In this document: positions 9,746-17,916 of the stretch, in pieces
Position numbering within the stretch: the first letter of the stretch is position 1
How the letters are laid out: each line of letters opens with the position of its first letter
The notes under the pieces: model-generated
The model's input: the letters and a program-made list of their open reading frames with translations, nothing else
Database searches by the model: none
Told to the model about the DNA's origin: nothing
NCBI RefSeq assembly: GCF_001043055.1
Contig: NZ_JYLF01000006.1
Span: forward strand, 124,001-188,000
From: Pseudomonas weihenstephanensis
Lineage (GTDB): Bacteria > Pseudomonadota > Gammaproteobacteria > Pseudomonadales > Pseudomonadaceae
Direction: 5' to 3'
DNA length: 64,000 nucleotides
Program-made: the position numbers and the translations under genes

Positions 9746-9782
9746 AAAAAGGGCGGATCGCATAATGCGACCCGCCCTTTTT
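9746..9782. terminator. bidirectional intrinsic terminator
   Basis: AAAAAGGGCGG...CCGCCCTTTTT with an inner TCGCA/TGCGA stem lies between the Sel1 gene (plus) and prc (minus), with T-runs in both directions. Confidence 0.9.
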
Positions 9783-9840
9783 ACATTGAGTGAACGCCGG
9801 TGTAGTCGCTAAGGCGCTTAGCGACGCGACGGGTTCTGTT

Positions 9841-11922
9841 TTAGCGTTTGGCCACCTGACCATTAAGCTTGAGGTAGTCCAACAGAATCCGCCCGGTTTC
9901 ACTCAAGTAGGCGTCATCTTCCGGTTTAGTCTTTTCAGGTTCTACCGGCAGGGCGTCTTCGTCTTCTTTCTTCATTTCTTTGAGTGGCGCTTCACCTTTG
10001 GCCTTGCGACGGGCGTTTTCCATTGCCAGTTGCTTGGCTTCAATGTCTGCATGTTGCGCGCGGCGCTCAGCTTCATTGAGGCTGACGGTCTTCTCACTCA
10101 TCAGCTTTTCGGCCAACGCCAGCTTGTCACGGATAAAGATGAACTCGGCATCTTTGGCCGTGCGCGCATCATGATCAGCCTTGAGCTGAGCAATGAATGG
10201 CTTGAACGGGTCAGAAGCAGGTTTGATGGCCGGGCGGATGGTGTCCCACGGCATGGCTTCAGGCAGTGCGCTTTCGCCGATTTCCTTGGTGTCGATGATC
10301 GACGGGAAGGCGACGTCAGGCAGGACGCCCTGGTGCTGGGTGCTCTGGCCGGAAACCCGGTAGAACTTGGCCAGGGTCAGTTTCAGTTCGCCATGATTGA
10401 GCGGCTGAATGGTTTGCACTGTTCCTTTGCCGAAAGTCTGACCGCCGATGATCAGTGCGCGGTGATAGTCCTGCATGGCACCGGCAAAAATTTCAGAAGC
10501 AGAGGCTGACAAACGGTTCACCAACAGTGCCATCGGGCCTTTGTAGAACGCGCCCGGGTTTTCATCTTCAAGGACGTCCACCTTGCCGTCTGCATTACGC
10601 ACCAGCACGGTTGGGCCTTTGTCGATAAACAGGCTGGTCAGTTCTGTCGCTTCCTGCAACGAACCGCCACCGTTGTTGCGCAAGTCGATGATCACACCGT
10701 CGACTTTTTCTTTCTGCAATTCGGTCAGCAGTTTTTTAACGTCGCGGGTGGTGCTCTTGTAGTTCGGATCACCGGCACGGAATGCTTTGAAGTCCAGATA
10801 GAACGCCGGGATTTCAATCACGCCCAGCTTGTAGTCTTTGCCATCCTGTTTCAGGTTGAGAATCGACTTTTTCGCCGCTTGCTCTTCAAGCTTCACGGCT
10901 TCACGGGTGATGGACACGATTTTGCTGGTCTGGTCATTTGGCGCATTGCTGGCCGGAATCACTTCCAGACGCACCACAGAGCCTTTAGGGCCGCGAATCA
11001 GCTTGACGACTTCGTCCAGGCGCCAGCCGATCACGTCGACCATCTCTTTGTCGCCTTGGGCAACGCCGACGATTTTGTCCGCCGGGGCCACTTGTTTGGT
11101 CTTGTCGGCAGGGCCTGCTGGCACCAGACGCACGACCTTCACCTGATCGTTATCGCTTTGCAACACGGCGCCGATGCCTTCCAGCGACAGGCTCATGTTG
11201 ATGTCGAAGTTTTCCGCGTTATCGGGTGACAGATAATTGGTGTGCGGGTCGTAAGACATGGCGAAGGTATTGATATACGCCTGGAAGATGTCTTCGCTGC
11301 GCGTTTGATCGAGGCGCGACAGTTGATTCTTGTAGCGCTTGGTCAGCAGCTCCTGAATTTTTGCAGGCTCTTTGCCGGCAATTTTCAGGCGCAGGACTTC
11401 GTCCTTGATGCGTTTGCGCCACAGGTCATTGAGTTCGGCTTCGGTTTTGAGCCACGGCGCGTCCTTGCGGTCGATCTCCAGCGCTTCTTTTGCGTTGAAG
11501 TCGAACGAATCAACGCCCTTGTTCAGTTCGGCAAGGGCAAAGTCCAGACGCGATTTAACGCGGTCCAGATAGCGCTTATAGATCGTGAAGCCAGGGTTGA
11601 GGTCGCCGCTTTTGAGGAAGTCGTCAAATTGGGTTTTCCATTTGTCGAATTCGGCAATATCGCTGGCCAGGAAATAACTGCGCGAAGGATCGAGCAGCTT
11701 CAGGTAGCTGTCATAAATGATCGCGGAACGCGCGTCATCCAGTGGCGGCTTGCTGTAATGATGGCGCTTGAGCAGCTCAACAACGTTAAGACTGGCAATT
11801 ACCTCATCACGATCGGGCTGAAGGTTATCCCAACGGTTAGCGGCGAATGTATTGGCCGACAGCGGCAAAACGCCGAGACCAATGAATAGGGCGAGTGCGG
11901 TGCTAGGGAATAAATGCTTCAT
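9841..11922 (-). CDS. prc: tail-specific (carboxy-terminal) protease Prc
   Basis: 693 residues. The N-terminal signal peptide is MKHLFPSTALALFIGLGVLP...TFA. Then come the Prc N-terminal helical domain, a PDZ domain (about 225-320), the S41 peptidase core and a C-terminal helical DUF3340-like tail. The catalytic Ser lies in SASASEIFAG and the general-base Lys in FGKGTVQT. Prc degrades periplasmic proteins with exposed nonpolar C-termini and, in Pseudomonas, tunes envelope stress and murein enzymes. The start at 11922 gives the signal peptide, although its ribosome binding site is weak. Confidence 0.95.
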   Translation of the reverse strand: MKHLFPSTALALFIGLGVLPLSANTFAANRWDNLQPDRDEVIASLNVVELLKRHHYSKPPLDDARSAIIYDSYLKLLDPSRSYFLASDIAEFDKWKTQFDDFLKSGDLNPGFTIYKRYLDRVKSRLDFALAELNKGVDSFDFNAKEALEIDRKDAPWLKTEAELNDLWRKRIKDEVLRLKIAGKEPAKIQELLTKRYKNQLSRLDQTRSEDIFQAYINTFAMSYDPHTNYLSPDNAENFDINMSLSLEGIGAVLQSDNDQVKVVRLVPAGPADKTKQVAPADKIVGVAQGDKEMVDVIGWRLDEVVKLIRGPKGSVVRLEVIPASNAPNDQTSKIVSITREAVKLEEQAAKKSILNLKQDGKDYKLGVIEIPAFYLDFKAFRAGDPNYKSTTRDVKKLLTELQKEKVDGVIIDLRNNGGGSLQEATELTSLFIDKGPTVLVRNADGKVDVLEDENPGAFYKGPMALLVNRLSASASEIFAGAMQDYHRALIIGGQTFGKGTVQTIQPLNHGELKLTLAKFYRVSGQSTQHQGVLPDVAFPSIIDTKEIGESALPEAMPWDTIRPAIKPASDPFKPFIAQLKADHDARTAKDAEFIFIRDKLALAEKLMSEKTVSLNEAERRAQHADIEAKQLAMENARRKAKGEAPLKEMKKEDEDALPVEPEKTKPEDDAYLSETGRILLDYLKLNGQVAKR

Positions 11923-12006
11923 GCTGATTCGACGCGGGGGCAATTGATAACGCATATTAGGCCGTCTTTGAAGTCGCCGGTTCCATCAAGGACCGGTCGC
12001 ATAATG

Positions 12007-12035
12007 CAAAAAGCCCGGTGCTTCAGCGCCGGGCT
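12007..12035 (-). terminator. terminator-like hairpin upstream of prc
   Basis: Read on the minus strand, AGCCCGGCGC/GTGCCGGGCT (10-bp stem with one wobble, 4-base loop) is followed by TTTTTGCA. It lies 85 bases upstream of the prc start, in the gap between divergent prc and the quinone reductase gene. Confidence 0.65.
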
Positions 12036-12061
12036 CAGTCCAGACTCACTATGGAGGCACT

Positions 12062-13024
12062 GTGAAAGCATTGCAAGGCGTTGAAGGTCAGGTGAAGTGG
12101 CTAGAAGAGCCAAGTCCTACCTGTGATGCAGGACAAATTCGGATTCGCGTGGCAGCAGCGGGGCTTAATCGCGCCGACCTTTTACAGCGTGCCGGGTTGT
12201 ATCCGCCACCACCGGGAGCGAGCCAAGTGTTGGGGCTTGAGTGCTCTGGGGTCGTCAGCGAAGTAGGGCCAGGCTCGTCCTGGCAGGTAGGCGACCGTGT
12301 GTGCGCGTTGCTGGCCGGGGGCGGCATGGCTGAAGAAGTGGTGGTGGATGCGCGCCATGCGCTGGCGGTGCCAGAAGGTTTGTCTCTGGTTCAAGCGGCA
12401 GCTTTGCCAGAGGTGTACAGCACCGCCTGGCTGAATCTGTTCCAGCTCGCGGGCCTGCGCCCCGGTGAAAAAGTGCTGTTGCACGCTGGGGCAAGTGGTG
12501 TGGGTTCAGCCGCCATTCAGTTGTGCAAGGCGTTTGGCAGCCCGTGCTGGGTGAGTGTGGGGTCTGAGGAGCGATTGGCGTATTGCCAATCGTTGGGCGC
12601 ACAAGGCGGTGTGGTGCGCACCGAGGGGATTGAAGCGCTGAGCGCATTTGGCCCCTTCGATGTCATTCTTGATCCGGTGGGCGGCAATTACGCTGCAAAC
12701 AACCTCAAACTGCTGAATCTGGATGGTCGTTGGGTGCTGATTGGCCTGATGGGCGGGCGCAATGCACAACTGGATTTGGCCCAGGTGCTGGCCAAACGAG
12801 TGCAACTGCTGGGTTCGACGTTGCGCAGCCGCGATGATCAGTTCAAGGCGCAACTGTTAAGTGAGTTGAACCAACACGTGTGGCCCTTGTTCGTAGAGGG
12901 TCGCTTAAGCCCGCAATTGGCCAAGACCTTCTCGGTAAAGCAGGCAGAAGCCGCGTTCAATGAGCTGGCGGACAATAATGTGTCAGGCAAGTTGGTACTG
13001 ATGATCGACGAAACACTTGTTTAA
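12062..13024 (+). CDS. NAD(P)H quinone oxidoreductase (MDR superfamily)
   Basis: 320 residues, zinc-independent medium-chain reductase of the quinone oxidoreductase/PIG3 type. It shows a GroES-like N-terminal half (VAAAGLNRADLLQRAGLYPPPPG, VLGLECSGVVSEVG) and a Rossmann half with HAGASGVGSAAIQLCKAFG and a DPVGGNY segment. The start is GTG, with GGAGG four bases upstream, and no nearby ATG is in frame. These enzymes reduce quinones with NADPH in the cytoplasm. It is the last core gene before the accessory block. Confidence 0.9.
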   Translation: MKALQGVEGQVKWLEEPSPTCDAGQIRIRVAAAGLNRADLLQRAGLYPPPPGASQVLGLECSGVVSEVGPGSSWQVGDRVCALLAGGGMAEEVVVDARHALAVPEGLSLVQAAALPEVYSTAWLNLFQLAGLRPGEKVLLHAGASGVGSAAIQLCKAFGSPCWVSVGSEERLAYCQSLGAQGGVVRTEGIEALSAFGPFDVILDPVGGNYAANNLKLLNLDGRWVLIGLMGGRNAQLDLAQVLAKRVQLLGSTLRSRDDQFKAQLLSELNQHVWPLFVEGRLSPQLAKTFSVKQAEAAFNELADNNVSGKLVLMIDETLV

Positions 13025-13135
13025 TCGCCTCTTAGTATATAGCTGCCTGTGATGTAAAGAGAGGGGCGTATTGGCTGCGCCTCTCTAGCACCACGGGATG
13101 TGCTTAGCCTCATTCCTCTCGTTGCTTCTAAGTTA

Positions 13136-13145
13136 CCCCCCCCCC
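13136..13145. repeat. homopolymeric C10 tract
   Basis: Ten consecutive C residues lie upstream of the first Ig-module gene and 17 bases before the palindromic site at 13162. Tracts of this length are prone to slipped-strand mispairing. It is non-coding here, so any effect would be on promoter spacing. Confidence 0.8.
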
Positions 13146-13161
13146 GATGTTTAGCAGGTGA

Positions 13162-13181
13162 CCTGTCATTTCTGACAGTAG
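13162..13181 (+). promoter_or_regulatory. shared palindromic operator (copy 1)
   Basis: CCTGTCATTTCTGACAGTAG contains the perfect dyad CTGTCA-TTTC-TGACAG, a CTG-N10-CAG pattern like LuxR-type boxes. An identical 20-mer lies in the matching orientation upstream of the minus-strand gene that starts at 28290. It sits 139 bases before the chosen start of the Ig-module gene. Confidence 0.7.
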
Positions 13182-13319
13182 ACAGTGCACGCCAATAAGA
13201 GTGCAGTAGCACTGTGCTCGCGGATCATTAAACGTAACGATGCGAGTTCGACGTTGCTCTTGGGAATGGCCGGTAGGCCTACGTTGTCATCACGCGTGTT
13301 AACTGTATGTGGGCAAAAC

Positions 13320-15260
13320 ATGAATCAAAAAAATAAGTCGTCAGCCAATAATCTGAATGAACATCGCATACCGTTAACTCCACTTCGAGTGCCTGATGTC
13401 ATAGACCCTACCGACCCTGAGGGTTTACTCCCAAGTGGTTCGGATACGAAAGACCTTCACGCTTACATCGATACCCTGTGGGTCAACCCGGCAGAAGCGC
13501 CAGAGTATGACATTATTAAATGGTATTGGGCGCCAAAGAAAATGGACCCCGCCGATGAAATTTATTGCGCAGGCACTGTTGTTTTGTTAGGGGATATTGA
13601 TCCCGCGTTGTTTCCTTATAAGTTAGTGTATGACAAATCTTTTTTGCAACAGGATGGCGGGTATGACCTGTGGTACACCGTCACCAACTCGGGGACTGGC
13701 GTGACCGATACGTCGGTTGAGAAAAAACTGACGGTTGATACTCAAGCGCCCAGTTACGATAAGCAAGCAGGCGCCCTGATACCCCCTGGCGATTTGATGG
13801 GTGTGATCACCGATGCTTATTTAGACACGCATGACGATAAAGTTGAATACTCACTTCCATTGCCTCTTTACACGGGGGCTCATGAGCGTGATGTAGTGTC
13901 TTTATATTGGTTTGACTCTAATCCAGCGATCGGGCTACCGGTGGCTGAGTTCACTGTCTCTCAAGCGGATATCGACGCGAATGACATTAGGGTTTATTTG
14001 ACAGGGGATGTCATCCGGGCGGCCCAGAAGAATGGGACTTTTTACGCGGGCTATAAGTTGAGGGATCGCGCGGGCAATGAAACGCTGAACGTCTCTAAAG
14101 AAGTCAGCGCCGTGGTAGCGCTGACGCCTTGGCCAAGCATTCTTCCTCCTCCTACAGTGCCCCTGTTTGAAGACGATTCACTGATTCATCGGGCGGATGC
14201 GCGCTCAGGCGTATACGCACATATAGACTGGATCGTCGACACTCAGCCTGGGGATTTAATTGCGTTTGAGTGGGATGGCATTGCACTGTCGGCGGTAGCG
14301 GCTAAGTTTCCTTTGGCTGTATACGTACCGTGGAGTGTGATGGTTGCTAATGGACTGGGGCCTCGTAGTGTACAGGTCAGTTATAAATTGGTACGTGGCT
14401 CAAGTTCAAAACTGTCCCCCAGTCTATCTGTAAATATTAATTTTACCGTGGCCGGACAGGACCACCCGGGCGCGCCAGCTTTGGTAAACCCTTTACTGAA
14501 TCATGTAGTGGTGAGGGGTAAGTCCGGGGTTCCTAACGTACTTAAAGCCACCGATAAAGATTTCCCCGTGAAGGCGAGTGTGCCTCTTTATCAAAACCCA
14601 GTGGTTGGACAAACGCTGGTGCTTTATTGGGGCACTTGGGCCACTGTGGCGGCTACGTATACGATCAAGACGGGTGACAGTGCAGGGCAGGAGATTTTTT
14701 TTACAGACATTCCCTGGACCCTTATCGATTCAGAACCCAACAACCTGGCGTTACCGGTGTACTACGCCACGAGCAATGGCGTGAACCAGCAGCACGCGTC
14801 TAACACATTGGTCAGCGTTCAAGTTGAAACCATTGATGATTTATCGATGCCTGAATTCCCCGGTGCTGACAAATGGGGCTATATCAATTGCTCCAGCCTA
14901 GAGAAACCCTGGGATGGTATTCGGATCAGAATTGTTTTCACGGGAGGTTATTTTGAATACGGCGATGAGCTGCGAGTATTTTGGCAAGGATGCAGTAATT
15001 TTAATGGTACGGACCCTATTGCAGGAACTGAAAAGGAAATTGTACTTTCGGTGCTGAATGTTCATGTGACTCAAGGGTATGCAGATGTCACGGTAGCGCC
15101 CTATGAACCTCATATAAAACCGATGGTAGAGGGTTCAGGACGGGTGCATTACACACTTACCAAGAAAGATGGTCGTTTTGGAGAGGCGCGTGCAGACTTT
15201 GTGAAAATTACAAGGGTGGTTCCTGGAGGTGATCCTTGCGAGCCACCAGTAAATAGATAG
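13320..15260 (+). CDS. large Ig-like-module protein A
   Basis: 646 residues of unknown function made of about five to six beta-rich modules of 100-120 residues. Each has a D-x-(V/L)-x-LYW or GD-x-I-x-FEW strand near its middle (DVVSLYWFDSN, GDLIAFEWDGI, GQTLVLYWGTW) and often a (L/V)-x-Y-x-(V/L)-x-(R/N)-G strand near its end. This Ig/fibronectin-like pattern recurs in the other three large genes of the block. It has no signal peptide, membrane segment or LPXTG motif. The C-terminus (CEPPVNR) carries a late Cys. The frame is open from 13185, but protein-like sequence begins after the ATG at 13320, which has only a poor ribosome binding site, so the start is uncertain. Confidence 0.75.
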   Translation: MNQKNKSSANNLNEHRIPLTPLRVPDVIDPTDPEGLLPSGSDTKDLHAYIDTLWVNPAEAPEYDIIKWYWAPKKMDPADEIYCAGTVVLLGDIDPALFPYKLVYDKSFLQQDGGYDLWYTVTNSGTGVTDTSVEKKLTVDTQAPSYDKQAGALIPPGDLMGVITDAYLDTHDDKVEYSLPLPLYTGAHERDVVSLYWFDSNPAIGLPVAEFTVSQADIDANDIRVYLTGDVIRAAQKNGTFYAGYKLRDRAGNETLNVSKEVSAVVALTPWPSILPPPTVPLFEDDSLIHRADARSGVYAHIDWIVDTQPGDLIAFEWDGIALSAVAAKFPLAVYVPWSVMVANGLGPRSVQVSYKLVRGSSSKLSPSLSVNINFTVAGQDHPGAPALVNPLLNHVVVRGKSGVPNVLKATDKDFPVKASVPLYQNPVVGQTLVLYWGTWATVAATYTIKTGDSAGQEIFFTDIPWTLIDSEPNNLALPVYYATSNGVNQQHASNTLVSVQVETIDDLSMPEFPGADKWGYINCSSLEKPWDGIRIRIVFTGGYFEYGDELRVFWQGCSNFNGTDPIAGTEKEIVLSVLNVHVTQGYADVTVAPYEPHIKPMVEGSGRVHYTLTKKDGRFGEARADFVKITRVVPGGDPCEPPVNR

Positions 15261-15556
15261 ACAACCTGTACACGGATGTACTCAACACTCCGTCAGGGCC
15301 TAAGGCAGCAAATTAACAGGCCATAATTTATTTAATACGTATGAAGTTTCAATGGGGGGGTGCGCGGATGTAACGCTGTGGGCTGTCAGCATTCGAATGC
15401 GCGACATGTTTGAAGCGCACGTCGCAGGGGGCTCTTTGTCTTAGAAGAGGGGAGGTGATTCAGCAGGTTGTGAAAGTGTTGTTTAGGCGAGTGTTGTACC
15501 CATCCTATTGTTTACACCCAATGCAGTAATCATTCAGTGACATGGAGATCGATGAA
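15261..15556. other. intergenic region between Ig-module genes
   Basis: 296 bases without a gene. It contains a G7 tract (15354-15360), a perfect 12-bp palindrome GCATTCGAATGC (about 15393-15404), an AT-rich stretch near 15325-15345 and a single CTGTCA half-site at about 15388. No full copy of the 20-bp operator is present. Confidence 0.5.
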
Positions 15557-17589
15557 ATGAAAGAAAGTCAGAATAAGGTCACTTCCCAGCAAGCGCGGGA
15601 GCATTATTCAAAGTGGCTTAGAAATCGACAGGCTCTAGGAACGAGCCGTGCTGATGGAGCCACCCTCCCAAAGGCTGTTTTGCCCGACTACGTTTTTTGG
15701 CCTGATGACCCTAGTTTAGATGGGTATTTACCATTAAAAAAACAAGAAACAGATCTGGTAATAGGTATACCTGCCTGGACGAACGGTGCAGAGGCCGGTG
15801 GTGAAGATAAAATTATTATTGAGTGGAAGCGCATTGAAGCGGAAAAATATGTGTCCATTTTGACAGTTCCTCAGCCAGGTCCGAATGAGGACACAGACCC
15901 CGATGTGCAAATCACTATTCCACAATTTAACTTTGAGGATCATGCAACTTATATTTTTCGATATTGGGTTGTGAATGAGCTAGGGGAGGGGGGGTATTCA
16001 ATTGCACAAACCATTACGGTAGATAAAATTGCCCCCCATTATGGGCGCGAACCGGATGCACTGTCGTTTACAGAACCTGAAGCTGAAAATGGGGATATAA
16101 CACAGGACTATCTCGATAATCATGGTGATGTACTGGCCGTCACAATTCCGGCTTATGATCAGCCCAAAGCCGGCGATATTGTTGAAGTTTTTATCGAAGG
16201 TAATGTTCCTGACCCGGCTGCGATCCCTGTTTTTACCGGGGATATATTTATTAATCCTCGCGTGGTGAATATCCCCGGTTCACGAATCAGAAGAATTCCA
16301 GACGGCCCTCTTTTTGTAACGTATCGATTGATAGAATCGGGAATATAGGGAAAGATTCTAAAAAGAAAAAATCCTATCTGGCTATCAAACCTTTGCCGGT
16401 TGCCCCACTTCCAGCGCCGGGCGTTCCACTCGCAGAAGACAACAATACACTCGTCGATATTGCAGATGCTCAAGTGGGGGTCGGTATTACTATCCCGCTC
16501 TACACTAATTGGGATCCGTCTGATGAAATTATTGTCAATTGGGCCGGTCATAAGCGTGCCCCTTTCACGGTGGGTACATTTCCCGGTAATCCGATAATTA
16601 TTGATGTGCCCTATTCACTGTTAAAACTTGCTTATGGCGAGGACAGTATTGGTGACGTACCTGCGACTGTGGAGTACAGCATCATTAGAGGCAGCGCACA
16701 AGTGGAGTCTTTGCAGACCACGGTGAATGTGAATCTTTGGGTACCAGGGCCGACTAACCCCAATGAACCTGGGCCCATTAACCCGTTGCTTAATCTTGTG
16801 AGGGTTCAGGGCGGAGGGGTCACCCCGCAAGATAACAAGTTACTTGCTTCGGACAAAGGGTTGGATGCACGGGCTTTCCTTACCCTCTACAGTTCACCTG
16901 AAGTGGGTCAGCGCTTGGAGCTTTTCTGGGGCAGTCTTACTGAACCTGTGGCGCTCTATGATATTACGGCAGCAAACAATGGGGGCGATGTAGTTACTTT
17001 TAATATTCCATGGAGTGAGATTGAAAAGGAGCCTGGCAGTTCATCGATACCGGTGTACTACAAAATTAGACTGATCGCGGGAGGGGGAGGCTCAAACTCA
17101 CAGCAGTCAGCCAATCAAAGTGTTGATGTTATCGGCGCGCTACCTATTCTGTTAGGTGAGCCTCAATTCCCTGACAAAGTGATGTCTAGTGGCACACCGC
17201 CTATAGCCTCACTGAGCTGCAAATCTTATATCAGTGATGGCGGCGGTGATTATTATGTCAGGGTTAAAATCCCGGGTAATCCTACGCTTCTAAAGGCCGG
17301 AGACACGGTCAGTATTACCTGGCAGCCGTATACCGATAGAGCAGCGACTCTGCCTGTCACGTCAGGAAAGTGGGAGCTGTCAAATAAAATCCTGACCAAG
17401 GATGAGGCGGCCAACGGTTTTGAAATTCAGGTGAAACCTTATTTAGATCATATTGAGGTCGTTGGCTCTAAGGGGGCGGTGAAAGTAAGTTACACCGGTA
17501 CGCCAGCAGGAGGGACTCCTATTCCAGGGGAAGCAACTATTTATGCCTCGTCTACGCGTCCTGGCGGCGGGTGCATTATCTTTCCTTAG
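15557..17589 (+). pseudogene. frameshifted Ig-module protein B
   Basis: This is a tandem paralogue of the preceding gene, split into two frames. Frame one runs from the ATG at 15557 (GGAG nine bases upstream) to a stop at 16346-16348 and ends VTYRLIESGI. The other frame resumes as DRIGNIGKDSKK... at about 16330 and continues to 17589. The joined reading VTYRLI/DRIGN aligns with YKLRDRAGN in the intact paralogue, which places the lesion at about 16328-16333. A net loss of one base (mod 3), for instance deletion of one ATTG copy, would explain it. Both halves keep the module pattern (DEIIVNWAGH, GQRLELFWGS). There is no signal peptide. It could be a true pseudogene, a switchable gene or an assembly error. 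Confidence 0.75.
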
Positions 17590-17611
17590 GGGGTGAAAGA
17601 GGTGAAGTGAT

Positions 17612-17642
17612 TATGAAAGAGGGCATTACGCCCTCTTTCATA
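17612..17642. terminator. 13-bp perfect hairpin after the frameshifted gene
   Basis: TATGAAAGAGGGC/GCCCTCTTTCATA with a 5-base loop lies 23 bases past the stop. No T-run follows, but the right arm is T-rich; it is likely the 3' end of the upstream transcript. Confidence 0.65.
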
Positions 17643-17916
17643 GTTAAGGGCGTTTGGCAGCTTTTGTGGTGTCGGGTTAGTGGCATGTTATGACTTTTTT
17701 GTTCCTGTAGAACTCATCTATTAATCATCTCAAAGTATGTGGCCTTTTTTTGTAGAGGGAGAGGGTGACATGTAGGTGTTTTCCTACGTATAAGAAGGGC
17801 TTTTACTACATTGCACTGGGAGGTTTGTCAGTAATCTAGCGCCTGGTAGCTGACCTGAACTATTAAGGGTTTGGGGGCGGTTAACCTTCACAGCTTTATA
17901 CTCACGGAGTATTTGT
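17643..17916. other. upstream region of the autotransporter gene
   Basis: 274 bases without a gene. It contains a dyad TGTAGG-TGTTTT-CCTACG at 17771-17788 (GTAGG/CCTAC arms, six-base spacer). This resembles the TGTAAG-N6-CTTACA type of site bound by GacA-like NarL-family response regulators, with mismatches. A promoter presumably lies between this dyad and the gene. Confidence 0.4.
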
